Shown here: one piece after another, positions 1-8,081 of the stretch
Layout: each line of letters begins with the position of its first letter
Numbering within the stretch: the first letter of the stretch is position 1
NCBI GenBank assembly: GCA_963757565.1
Contig: CAVWSB010000006.1
Location: forward strand, 906,057-970,056
DNA: 64,000 nt
Reading direction: 5' to 3'
DNA from: PALSA-894 sp963757565
Lineage (GTDB): Bacteria > Pseudomonadota > Alphaproteobacteria > Rhizobiales > Xanthobacteraceae
Translations under genes and position numbers: made by a program
The notes under the pieces: generated by a model
Databases searched by the model: none
What the model saw: only the letters and a program-made list of their open reading frames with translations
Told to the model about the DNA's origin: nothing

Positions 1-155
1 ACAAATCTGGCACCTTGCGCAGCAAGATCGAGGCCAAGACGATGCGCAGCTGGCTAACCGGCGGATTCGCAGGGAATTCGGCTTCCGCCGCACGAGCCAC
101 CCGTCAAATCCCGCGCACAACCTTTGGGCAAGCGCTGCGGACTGCGCCACGCCGA

Positions 156-184
156 TTGACCGCTCCGGCCCTGCGGCGCATAGC
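156..184 (+). promoter_or_regulatory. Predicted sigma-70 promoter of crcB
   Basis: A TTGACC -35 element (156-161) and a CATAGC -10 element (179-184) are separated by 17 bases. The predicted transcript would begin near 191, a few bases before the fluoride aptamer, which is where a riboswitch leader should start. Nothing convincing is visible in 1-155: no open frame there gives a recognisable protein. The promoter call is inference from motif and spacing. Confidence 0.5.
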
Positions 185-194
185 CTCTCCCGCG

Positions 195-248
195 ATGGGG
201 ATGGAGTCCCCCGACAACCGCCCGCAACGGCTGATGACTCCTACCGCG
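195..248 (+). promoter_or_regulatory. Fluoride riboswitch aptamer (crcB motif)
   Basis: The segment matches the crcB-motif RNA. It has a GGGG/CCCC P1 stem around GAUGGAGU, a CCG/CGG second stem, and the conserved CUGAUGACUCCUAC strand. The P1 loop GGAGU (203-207) can pair with ACUCC (237-241), the defining pseudoknot of this class. A second hairpin (CTACCGC/GCGGTAG, 241-259) and then an intrinsic terminator follow before crcB. Known biology: fluoride binding stabilises the fold and turns on fluoride export. Aptamer identity comes from the motif; an ON-switch acting by antitermination is inferred from the terminator. Confidence 0.9.
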
Positions 249-272
249 GACATGGCGGTAGGATTCTGTCTG

Positions 273-302
273 GACCGCCCCAGCAAGAGGGCGGTTTTTT
301 AT
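273..302 (+). terminator. Riboswitch-controlled intrinsic terminator before crcB
   Basis: ACCGCCC (274-280) and GGGCGGT (289-295) form a G+C-rich hairpin followed directly by TTTTTT. It lies between the fluoride aptamer and the crcB start codon, so it is the likely expression platform: formed without fluoride, avoided with fluoride. Confidence 0.85.
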
Positions 303-320
303 TGCCCGGAAAGGGACGAC

Positions 321-696
321 ATGGGCTTCCTGATCGTGTTTCTCGGCGGCGGCATCGGCGCCGCGCTTCGTCACGGCGTCAACCTCACATCGGCGCGGCT
401 GCTCGGCACCGCGTTTCCCTACGCGACGCTGTTCGAGAACGTCACCGGCTCGCTGGTGATGGGTTTGCTTGCCGCCTACTTCGCCTTCAAGGGCGACGCC
501 TCCCAGCACTGGCGGCTGTTCTTCACCACCGGGATCCTCGGCGGCTACACGACCTTCTCGGCCTTCTCGCTCGATACCGCGCTGCTCTACGAGCGCGGCG
601 AGCTTGGACTCGCGGCTCTCTACGTCGCGGCATCGGTCGCACTGTCCATCGTGCGGGCTGTTCGCGGGCCTGGCGCTGGTGCGCAATTTCTCTTGA
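321..696 (+). CDS. crcB: Fluoride ion exporter CrcB/FEX (frameshifted near 650)
   Basis: Small four-helix inner-membrane fluoride channel of about 125 residues. Visible signatures are GGGIGAALRHGVN in the first helix, FENVTGSLVMG in the second and GGYTTFSAFSLD in the third, the last matching the sodium/fluoride-binding break of the family. The start at 321 follows GGAAAGGGAC. The C-terminus GLFAGLALVRNF is in a different frame from the first 110 codons, so one indel lies around 645-655; the protein is otherwise full length. The fluoride riboswitch and terminator upstream confirm the function independently. CrcB works as a dimer that expels fluoride passively across the membrane. Confidence 0.93.
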
Positions 697-784
697 TCGG
701 TGTCGAATGCGCCCATTCCGCCACGCGCTGAAACCGCGTAGAGTTTCGCGACACTGCAAGCACCACCCTGGGGAGGGGCACGCG

Positions 785-1176
785 ATGATGACGACGGTTC
801 AGCGCTGATCTGGTCAGGCATTCTGACATTCGTGATGGTGATGGTCGCAAGCGCAATGTGCGCGAAGGCGTGGACGCCGGAAGGAATGGTGATCGCTTTT
901 GGCAATCGCGATCTTGTGCCGCCGCCATCCATCCATGCCGGCCGTGCCGATCGCGCCGCGAAGAACATGCTGGTCGGGATGGTGCTGCTGCTGACCGCCG
1001 TTCTCGCCGCGCAGATGGCCGGCAAGGGCGCGCAGGCCGCGCCCGGTGCGACCGTATTCTTCTGGGCGCGCCTGGTCTATTGGCCGGTCTATATGGCGGG
1101 AATCATGTACCTGCGCACGCTGGTCTGGCTGATCAGCATCATCGGCATCGCGATGATCGCCTGGCAGGTCCTGTAG
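785..1176 (+). CDS. MAPEG family membrane protein (frameshifted near 805)
   Basis: Protein of about 130 residues with four predicted helices, matching the bacterial MAPEG group (relatives of microsomal glutathione S-transferase). Diagnostic stretches are GNRDLVPPPSIHAGRADRA and ARLVYWPVYMAGI, followed by a C-terminal helix. The likely start is the ATG at 785 or 788 after GGGAGGGG. Its first seven codons are out of frame with LIWSGILTF, so an indel lies near 805. From sequence alone it cannot be said whether it has glutathione-dependent activity; most bacterial members are uncharacterised. It follows crcB by 89 bases but lies outside the riboswitch logic unless co-transcribed. Confidence 0.8.
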
Positions 1177-1194
1177 GCCCGCCGTAAAGCGGAT

Positions 1195-2346
1195 CTACTG
1201 CAGCGTCTCGAGTAGCCGCGCATCAACAGGGTGCGCGGCGCGATCGACGAGACAGGCCGTGCTCCCATTCGGTGTGTGCGCCGTCGCCGTCGATGCCGAG
1301 GCCGTCGAGCGTCGGCACGCCGAGCGCGGCGGTGAAATTGCCGTCGCTGCCGCCGCCGGTCATGTCGGTGTGCTGCGAGTCGAAAGCCGATGTCGTGCGC
1401 GAGCGCCTGCGCGTGACGGAACAGCACGTCGATCGCGGTCGTCTTCTCGAACGGCGGGCGGTTCATGCCGCCGGTCACCTCGACCTTCACGCCCGGCATC
1501 GTGCGGCGCAAGCCCAAGGATCTTCGCCTCGAATTCGCGCGCCCGGCCGCCTCGTCGCGCACGCGCAGGTCGACGACGCATGTGGCAGTGCTGCGGGATG
1601 ACGTTCGGCGCGGTGCCGCCCGACAATCAGCCCGACCGTCGTGGTCACGCCGCGCGCGTAGTCGGTCATGCCCTCGATCGCCAGGATTTGCCGCGCCATC
1701 TCCTTGATGGCGCTGCGGCCGTCCTGGTGGCGCGAGCCGGAATGCGCCGGGACGCCGGTCGTCTTCATCTCGAAGCGCCCGACACCCTTGCGCGCCGTGA
1801 CGATCTTGCCGCCGTCGCGCGCGGGCTCGGTCACGAGCACATAGCGCGCGCGGCGCGCCTCCGCCTCGATCAGGTCGCGCGACGTCGGGCTGCCGATCTT
1901 CCTCGTCGGGCGTGAACAGAGATGCGTGACCGGAAGCTTCGCGGTGCCGGCCTGCGCCACTTGACGGAACGCTTCGAGCGCCAGATACGCGCCGCCCTTC
2001 ATGTCGTAGATGCCGGGCCCATAGAGCTTGTCGCCGTCGCGCCGGAACGGCAGCGGCCCGCCGAGCGTGCCCATCGGATGCACGGTGTCGATGTGCGACA
2101 TGATCAGAATGCCCGGCGCGATGCCGCCGCCTCGACTGCGCACGATGAGGGAGTCGGCGAGCCCTCGCGGCCGGGGACGCGCTCGATCGCGACCGGCAGC
2201 GCCGACCACGTCGGCCTGCACCACGATCGATCATGCGGTTGACGGCGGACGGCATTGCGGGTCGGGCTCTCGACCTCGACCCAGCGCTGGATGCCGTCGA
2301 TGATGCCGGGGAGATCGACGGGCTTGCATATCCATATCGAACTCAT
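1195..2346 (-). CDS. M20 family metallopeptidase, carboxypeptidase G2-like (multiple frameshifts)
   Basis: Zinc-dependent exopeptidase/amidohydrolase of about 380 residues resembling glutamate carboxypeptidase (CPG2). The start ATG is at 2346 (MSSIWICKPVDLPGI). Metal-ligand motifs are visible in order: SHIDTVHP, YGPGIYDMKGG and FTPDEE (catalytic Glu pair), then VPAHSG and GTAPNVIPQ in the lid domain. The C-terminus LLETLQ ends at a TAG at 1195-1197. The coding sequence jumps among three frames at least eight times, the densest indel load in the window. No signal peptide is seen, so a cytoplasmic enzyme is likely. Exact substrate is unknown; CPG2 relatives cleave C-terminal glutamate from folates or acyl-glutamates. 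Confidence 0.8.
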
Positions 2347-2451
2347 GTCGAGGCGGCGGCGTCGAACCTGCCCAGCCGATTTTCATGCCAATGCGCGGAA
2401 CACAACGCATGAATTGCTCGCACTCTCCGGTGTTCGTCGACGTCGAATCGT

Positions 2452-3582
2452 TCAGTCGAACGAGACGATCTCGACCCAGTTCGCGCCCTTGCCGGTCGGA
2501 TATTTCCGATCTCTTTCAGCGCGCCGCTTTGGCCGTCGATCGAGTAGGACGTGACCGTGTCCGATTTCTCGCCCGATACGACGAGGAACTTGCCGGTCGG
2601 ATCGATGGCAAACCCGCGCGGCTGCTTCTCGGTCGGCGTGCTGCCGATGTAGGTGAGCTTCCCGGTCGCGGCATCCACTTTGAAAGCTCCGATCGAGTTC
2701 GACGTGCGCTCGGCCGCGTAGAGGAAGCTGCCGTCCGGCGTCAGATGAAGATCCGACGCCCAGATGTCGTTGTCGGTGTTGCGCGGGGCTGCCCGGGCGC
2801 GCCGACGGCGCCGCGCGGCATGCCGGGCCCGAGCTTGGTGTCGGGCGGCAGGATGGAGACCGGATCGCCGCTCTCCTTCAGCAGGCCGGTCTTGGCATCG
2901 AGCGACAGCGTCGTCACCGTCCCGGCCATTTCGCTGAGCAGATAGACGAACTTGTTGTCCTTCGACACGATGATGTGGCGCGGCCCCGTGCCTTGCTTCA
3001 TCTGCACGACCGCCGGCGTGTTCGCGGTCAGCTTCCCGCTGTTCTTGTCGAACACGAACTGGAAGATCTGGTCGGTGCCGAGGTGCGGCACGAACACGAA
3101 GCGGTTGGTGTTGTCGGTGCGGATCGAATGCGCGTTGCGCGCGGTCGGGATGACCTGGATCGGCGCGCCGACCTTGCCGTCCTTGCCGACCGGATTCACG
3201 CCGACCTGATTGGCGCCGTAGGACGCCCGAGCAGAAAGCGGCCGGTGCTGGTCGATCGAGATGTACGGATAGCTCTCCGCCAGCGGTCCCTTGCCGACGA
3301 GCTTGAGTTCGCCCGACTTGCTGTCGATCGCATAGGTGTAGGCCTCGTACGGCTTGGAGCGGACTGCCGCGATCAGGAAGCGCTTGTCCGGGCTCACCGC
3401 CATCGGCATCACGAGCTTTGGCGGCATCACACGCGGTCCCCGGCTTGAGCGAGCCGTCCGCCTGCAACAGTGTAGGTCGAGATGTTGCCGTCATCGGCGT
3501 TCGAGACGTAAACGAAGGTGGCAGCCAGCACGGGTGTACTCAAGGCAAGTGACAGCATGGCCGCAAGGATCGGCGCCTTCAT
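2452..3582 (-). CDS. Secreted lactonase family beta-propeller protein (frameshifted)
   Basis: Seven-bladed propeller of the 6-phosphogluconolactonase/lactonase family, about 375 residues. The start at 3582 gives an export signal, MKAPILAAMLSLALSTPVLA. Repeated blade patterns include MAVSPDKRFLIAAVRS, GTGPRHIIVSKDNKFVYLL and HLTPDGSFLYAAERTSNSI, and the protein ends VEIVSFD with a TGA at 2452. Reading must change frame near 3230, 2790 and 2510. The signal peptide argues against a role in the cytosolic pentose phosphate pathway; periplasmic members often act on sugar lactones or are of unknown function. Its ribosome site sits inside a perfect inverted repeat (separate entry). Confidence 0.82.
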
Positions 3583-3902
3583 AAGCTTCCTCCCGTTGTT
3601 TTGAGGAAGCTTACCGAGCGTGCGGACGGCTGACCAGAGGTAGCGACGGTAACGCTTGCATCCTGGCCGAGTGAAGCAAGTGCGGCCCGGAGCGTGAACC
3701 CCATCCCCAGTCCCCCGATCAGTACGGTGGGAGCCTTGCGCGATTTGATCCTGTCACATGAAAGCGAGGCCAGAATTTCTTCGGACCCGCTGATGCGACT
3801 GTTCATCAGTTCGTAGTGATCCAGCCTGATCGAGAATTCTGATCCACGCTGCATCAGCCGCAGGTTACTCTCGCCGCCGGGCACGATTGCAGTGTCGAGC
3901 AG
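3579..3902 (-). pseudogene. Truncated spermidine synthase-like gene remnant
   Basis: The frame contains LLDTAIVPGGESNLRL, DHYELMNSRISGSEE and PTVLIGGLGMGFTLRAAL, the N-terminal half of the spermidine synthase-like proteins (about 230 residues) of alphaproteobacteria, including the S-adenosylmethionine-binding glycine loop. After VTVA (about 3630) similarity stops and the frame runs through TSGQPSARS to a TGA overlapping the lactonase ATG. No ATG precedes the recognisable part; only a GTG within IVPGG is available. It therefore lacks its C-terminal half and probably its start. It could be a decayed gene or a deletion/assembly junction near 3630. Confidence 0.6.
3582..3613 (-). promoter_or_regulatory. 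Inverted repeat masking the lactonase ribosome-binding site
   Basis: Two perfect 11-base arms (3582-3592 and 3603-3613) are separated by 10 bases. In the minus-strand transcript the downstream arm holds the GAGGA Shine-Dalgarno sequence and runs up to the start codon of the lactonase gene, so the hairpin would hide the translation start. A preceding frame stops in an ATGA overlap with that start codon, so incoming ribosomes could open the hairpin. The sequence shows the repeat; translational control is inferred. Confidence 0.5.
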
Positions 3903-3916
3903 GCGCAGGCGATCCG

Positions 3917-4798
3917 CTAAGGCCCTCGCGCCGCGCGGTCCTTGTCGTTCTTCGCGCGGATCGCGTCGCGCGCCTCGCGCCACTGTTCGTCGTCCCATTC
4001 GCGCAGGTCGTAGAATCCGCCCTGGGCCGAACGAGATGCTGCGCGCCGTCGACCGTGATGGTCTCGCCGTTGAGCCATTCGCAGCCGGGCGCGAGCAGGA
4101 ACGTCGCGAGGTTCTGCAGCTCGGACATCTGCCCGACGCGGCCCATCGGATTGACCTTGATGGTATGCGCGCCGGGCTCCTCGCCGGGCCGCAGGCGCTT
4201 GGCCGCGCCTTCGGTCGGAAACACGCCGGGCGCGATCGCATTCAGCCGGATGCCGTAGCGGCCCCATTCGACCGCGAGCGAGCGCGTCATCGTGGCGATC
4301 GCCGACTTGCTCATCGCGGACGGCACCACGAACGGCCCGGAGTTGTAGACCCACGTCACGATGATCGAGACGACGCTGCCTTTCTGCTTGGCGGCGATCC
4401 AGCGCTTGCCGACCGCATGCGTGACGTAGAACGTGCCGTGCATCACGATGTTGGCGACAGCGTCGAAGCCTTTCGGCGACAGGTCCTCGGTGCGCGAGAT
4501 GAAGTTGCCGGCCGCGTTGTTGACGAGCCCGGTGAGCGGGCCGCCAGCGGAAGATGTCCTCGATCATCTCGTCGACCGCGGCCGAATTGCGGATATCGAC
4601 GCCGTAGCTGGTGACCTGCCCGCCAGTATTTGTCGGCGAGCTCGAACGCGGTCGCATCGCACACCGACTTGCGCCGGCCGCAGATGATGACCTCGGCGCC
4701 AAGTTGAACGAAGGCCGGGCGGCCATCTCCTTGCCGAGCCCGGTGCCGCCGCCGGTCACCAGAATGCGCTGCGATTTTAAGAGGCCGTCCTTGAACAC
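3917..4798 (-). CDS. SDR family oxidoreductase, 2,4-dienoyl-CoA reductase-like (frameshifted)
   Basis: NAD(P)-dependent short-chain dehydrogenase of about 290 residues. The Rossmann motif ILVTGGGTGLGKEMA is at residues 12-26, and the central part reads VVSIIVTWVYNSG and SAMSKSAIATMTRSLAVEWG. The organisation resembles DECR2-type 2,4-dienoyl-CoA reductases, and the usual YxxxK tyrosine is replaced: the fourth residue before the lysine is Ser. Frame changes fall near 4720, 4550 and 4035. The C-terminal tail FYDLREWDDEQWREARDAI is longer than in minimal SDRs. It is followed at once by the spermidine synthase-like remnant. The role in unsaturated fatty-acid oxidation is inferred from family resemblance. 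Confidence 0.8.
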   Translation of the reverse strand: MFKDGLLKSQRILVTGGGTGLGKEMAARPSFNLAPRSSSAAGASRCAMRPRSSSPTNTGGQVTSYGVDIRNSAAVDEMIEDIFRWRPAHRARQQRGRQLHLAHRGPVAERLRRCRQHRDARHVLRHACGRQALDRRQAERQRRLDHRDVGLQLRAVRGAVRDEQVGDRHDDALARGRMGPLRHPAECDRARRVSDRRRGQAPAARRGARRAYHQGQSDGPRRADVRAAEPRDVPARARLRMAQRRDHHGRRRAASRSAQGGFYDLREWDDEQWREARDAIRAKNDKDRAARGP

Positions 4799-4822
4799 GG
4801 CGTCGGCTCCCGGTGCTTGCTG

Positions 4823-5995
4823 CTATTTCGTCTTCTGCGTTCCGATCTCCTGATCCCAGCGGCGGAACGCCGCCACGAGGCGCTGCGGCGTCAGATGCAC
4901 TTCGATGGGATGCTCGGCGATCAGTTTTTCGTATTGCGGGCGGCCGAACTCCTTGACGATATCCTGGCTTTCCTTCGTGGCCATCGACAGCGGCACGTCC
5001 TTCACGGCAGGACCCGGATAGAAATAGCCCTTGTCGTAGGTCAGCGCCTGCTGCTCGGGCTTGAGCAGGAAGCTCATGAGCTGCAGCAGCACGGTGACCT
5101 TTTCCGCCGCCACGCCTTTCGGGATGCACATGAACTGCGTGTCGGCAACCCAGTGGAAGCCTTCGAGCGTGGTGATCTCGCAGGCCTTCGGCACGATGCC
5201 GAGAACGCGCGGGTTGATGTCCCAGCCGCATGTCGAGACGATCATGTCGCGGGCGCCCTCGCCGAATTCCTTCATCGTGGCGCCGGTATTGCCGGGGTAA
5301 TACTCGACGTTCTTGCCGAGTTCTTTGAGGTACTCCCAGGTGTTGTCCCAGCCCTGCATCGGATCCTTCGGGTCCTTGTCCTTCAAGATGTAGGGAAGTC
5401 CCATCAGCCAGGTCCACCCGGGACCAGAGTTCACCGGCCGCGCGTAGAAGAACCGGTTCGGCTTCTGCCGAGTCCAGTCGAGCAGCTCCTGCGCGGTGGT
5501 TGGCGCCTTTCCGGCGCGCTCCGGCGCGTATTGCAGGATCGGTCCCGACGGCGAATAGACGACGGCAAGTCCCTGACCGTGTCCGAGCTGCGTCTGCATC
5601 TTCAGCGCGCCCTCGGTGAAGATTGCTTCGGGCTTCGGCAGCGCATCCGCGTGAGCGGGCAAAAGCTCAGTCCACAGCCCCTGCTCGATGCCGTCGGATA
5701 GTGCGCCGGGGCCGGTCAACACCATGTCAATATCGACGCGGTTCGCGGCCTGCATCGCCTTGAGCTTCGCCGGCAGTTCGGGCGAGGGCGCGCGCGAGAA
5801 CGTGATGCGCGAGATGAGGTTCGGATTTTGCGTCTTGAAACGCTCGATCGCTTCCTGCGTCAGTTGGAGATTGCCGGCGACATCGATGATGTTCAGCGCG
5901 ACCGGACCGGCGCCCTGACCGAAGCTCCTGGTCGCGGCGGCGACCGCCGCGCCCGACAGCCCGGCAAGCACGCCTCTTCGCGTCGCATTACGCAT
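4823..5995 (-). CDS. ABC transporter extracellular solute-binding protein (Tat-type signal)
   Basis: Intact 390-residue periplasmic binding protein of the PotD/Fbp-like group. The start at 5995 gives MRNATRRGVLAGLSG, an RR-containing signal that fits Tat export, with cleavage likely near SFGQGAG. Later segments such as DIDMVLTGPGALSDGIEQG, PERAGKAPTTAQELLDW and MLEGARDM-like hinge patterns fit type II binding proteins for polyamines, metals or sugars. No ATPase or permease gene lies beside it, so it is an orphan binding protein here. It ends 24 bases before the SDR gene at 4798 on the same strand, suggesting joint transcription. Ligand unknown. Confidence 0.85.
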   Translation of the reverse strand: MRNATRRGVLAGLSGAAVAAATRSFGQGAGPVALNIIDVAGNLQLTQEAIERFKTQNPNLISRITFSRAPSPELPAKLKAMQAANRVDIDMVLTGPGALSDGIEQGLWTELLPAHADALPKPEAIFTEGALKMQTQLGHGQGLAVVYSPSGPILQYAPERAGKAPTTAQELLDWTRQKPNRFFYARPVNSGPGWTWLMGLPYILKDKDPKDPMQGWDNTWEYLKELGKNVEYYPGNTGATMKEFGEGARDMIVSTCGWDINPRVLGIVPKACEITTLEGFHWVADTQFMCIPKGVAAEKVTVLLQLMSFLLKPEQQALTYDKGYFYPGPAVKDVPLSMATKESQDIVKEFGRPQYEKLIAEHPIEVHLTPQRLVAAFRRWDQEIGTQKTK

Positions 5996-6136
5996 GGCAA
6001 TTCCCTCTCCTGACGATTTGTGATTTGACGGTTGGATAACGTGGGGCGGCAAGCTTAGCGCAGGACGGCCCGCACAGCCACGACCGCCAGTGTCGCGTGT
6101 CCCACGACACACGCAAAGCCGTCCGGGAGGATCTCC

Positions 6137-6904
6137 ATGCCCACCACCGCGCTCGACCGCTTCCGCCTTGATGGGCAGGTGGCCGTCATCACGGGTGGGG
6201 CGCGTGGGATCGGGCTCGCGACCGCGCAAGCCTTCGCGGCGGCGGGCGCACGCGTGGTTTTGGCCGACCGCGACCTCGACGAGGCGAGGAATGCGGCCTC
6301 GGCGCTAAGCAATGCGGAATCGCACGCGCTCGATGTCACGCTCGAGGCCGAGGTTGACCGCTTCTTCGATCAACTGGCGGCGCGCACCGGCCGCATCGAC
6401 ATCCTGGTCAACAGCGCTGGCGCGTCGATCCGCAAGCAGACGATTGAGCTCTCCAAAGCCGAATGGGACACCGTCATCGCGGTCAATCAGACCGCGGTTT
6501 TCCTCTGCTCGCGCGCGGCGGCGCGCCACATGCTCAAGCGCAAGAGCGGCGCGATCGTCAATCTCGCCTCCATCATGGGATTTTCCGGCGGCGGCCTTTA
6601 TCCGAACATCTCGTACCAGGCGAGCAAGGGCGCGGTCGTGAACATGACGCGCGCCATGGCGATCGAATGGGCCAAGGACGGCATCCGCGTGAATGGGGTC
6701 GCGCCGGCCTGGGTGCGCACCGGCTTCATCGCGCCTGTGCTGGCCAAGCCCGAGCTTGTCTCCGCGATCGAGGGCGCGACGCCGATGGGCCGGCTGGTCG
6801 AGCCCGAGGAGGTCGCTGCCGCGATCCTGTTCCTCGCGAGCCCGGCCGCCTCGATGACCACCGGACATGTGCTGGCGGTGGACGGCGGCTATCTGGCGCA
6901 ATAA
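6137..6904 (+). CDS. SDR family oxidoreductase (classical)
   Basis: Intact 255-residue classical short-chain dehydrogenase. The cofactor motif VAVITGGARGIGLATAQAF lies at residues 15-33, followed by NSAGAS, the catalytic Ser in IVNLASIMG, and YQASKGAVVNMTRAMAIEW carrying the YxxxK pair. The C-terminus TTGHVLAVDGGYLAQ is typical of 3-oxoacyl reductase or polyol dehydrogenase-like members. An acidic residue after the second beta strand (LADRD) favours NAD over NADP. ATG at 6137 follows GGGAGGATCTCC. It is divergent from the binding-protein gene, with 141 bases between starts. Substrate cannot be assigned. Confidence 0.9.
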   Translation: MPTTALDRFRLDGQVAVITGGARGIGLATAQAFAAAGARVVLADRDLDEARNAASALSNAESHALDVTLEAEVDRFFDQLAARTGRIDILVNSAGASIRKQTIELSKAEWDTVIAVNQTAVFLCSRAAARHMLKRKSGAIVNLASIMGFSGGGLYPNISYQASKGAVVNMTRAMAIEWAKDGIRVNGVAPAWVRTGFIAPVLAKPELVSAIEGATPMGRLVEPEEVAAAILFLASPAASMTTGHVLAVDGGYLAQ

Positions 6905-6905
6905 A

Positions 6906-6941
6906 GAAAAACGCCGCCAAGCCATTGACTTGACGGCGTTA
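6906..6941 (-). terminator. Intrinsic terminator of the tRNA-Met gene
   Basis: In the minus direction AACGCCGTCAAG pairs with CTTGGCGGCGTT and is followed by TTTCTTTATT. It lies just after the CCA end of the tRNA gene. The hairpin is near-symmetric and sits immediately after the SDR stop codon at 6904, so it may also stop plus-strand transcription. Confidence 0.8.
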
Positions 6942-6943
6942 TT

Positions 6944-7020
<77 letters not shown>

Positions 7021-7193
7021 GAAATCTGTGCGGAGGCGTGTGTCCACCGGCGCCGCGTATGTAGCAAGGGCGACCGCGGATGGAAAGGGCATTGAGGAGA
7101 AATTCGTCGTCCGGGCGACCGGCTCATGTCCCTGCACCGCCAAGGAAAACCGGCGCGGTGGATTGTGACAAACGGCCGTCATAAAAGCCTCAC

Positions 7194-8075
7194 ATGGCCG
7201 AGAAACCCGCCCTGCGTCCGGATGTTGGGGTCGGCGAGGCTCTCCAGGCCGTCGCACGCGACATGCTGTCGGAAGCAAACGCGGTGCTCGACGACCACAA
7301 GAAATCCGATGCCGTCGCGGTGCACGATTTCCGCAAGGCGATGAAGCGCTGGCGCGCGCTGTTGCGCCTGCTGGAACCTTTTCTCGGCGACGCCTCGCGT
7401 CGGCTGCGGGTCGAGGCGCGCGATCTCGCGCGGGAACTGTCCGGCGCGCGCGATGCGCAATCGGCGATCGAGGCGCTCGACGATCTTGCCGGCGAAGGAA
7501 AGCTGTCGGCGCGCACCGTTGCGTCGGTCCGTGCCCGTCTCAACTCGATCCGCCTCAACGCCGAGGCCGCGACGCTGAACGCAGGCGTGCGTGCACGATT
7601 GAAAACCACCCTCGACGCGGCGGGCGAGGCCGTTGCAGCGTGGCCGGTGCAGAAGCTGAGCTTCTCTGAGCTCGCGCGCGAGCTTGCACGCCCTTACCAA
7701 CGTCTGCGCGAGGATTCGCCGAAGGACTGGCGCAAGGTCGAAGCCGAAGTGCTGCACGAACTGCGCCGCTGGGTGGTGGCGCATCGCTATCAGATGGAGT
7801 TGATCGAGCCGCTCTGGCCGAAGTTCGGGCAGCTCTGGGTCGCGGAGGCGCAGCGGCTGCGCGACCGGCTCGGCGCGTTTCAGGATTTGTCGGTGCTGCT
7901 GGGCTTCACGGTGCCGCACGCGCCGTTGGCGCCCTGGCGCGCGCGGCTGACCCCGCTGATCCTTGCGCGTCGCGCAACGCACGCAAAGGCCGCGCAGCGC
8001 ATCGCGGACCGCCTGCTCGCCGAGCGGCCAAAGGCCTTCCGCCGCCGGCTCGAAACTCTGTGGAAGCGCGGCTAG
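7194..8075 (+). CDS. CHAD domain-containing protein
   Basis: Intact 293-residue alpha-helical protein. The CHAD signature AVHDFRKAMKRWRALLRLL lies at about residues 43-61, and a second half-repeat contains LHELRRWVVAHRYQMELI, each carrying the conserved His-Arg pattern of the two four-helix bundles. CHAD domains bind inorganic polyphosphate through basic grooves and often occur fused to a CYTH triphosphatase domain. Here the CYTH part is absent and no neighbouring CYTH gene is seen. It starts at ATG 7194 and ends 7 bases before the convergent TctC-like gene. A role in polyphosphate handling is family-based inference. Confidence 0.88.
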   Translation: MAEKPALRPDVGVGEALQAVARDMLSEANAVLDDHKKSDAVAVHDFRKAMKRWRALLRLLEPFLGDASRRLRVEARDLARELSGARDAQSAIEALDDLAGEGKLSARTVASVRARLNSIRLNAEAATLNAGVRARLKTTLDAAGEAVAAWPVQKLSFSELARELARPYQRLREDSPKDWRKVEAEVLHELRRWVVAHRYQMELIEPLWPKFGQLWVAEAQRLRDRLGAFQDLSVLLGFTVPHAPLAPWRARLTPLILARRATHAKAAQRIADRLLAERPKAFRRRLETLWKRG

Positions 8076-8081
8076 GCAGAC

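Noticed and set aside
1..155. Open frame continuing into crcB from position 15
   Set aside because: It crosses the riboswitch and terminator in frame by chance; the translated 102 codons before 321 are unlike any protein.
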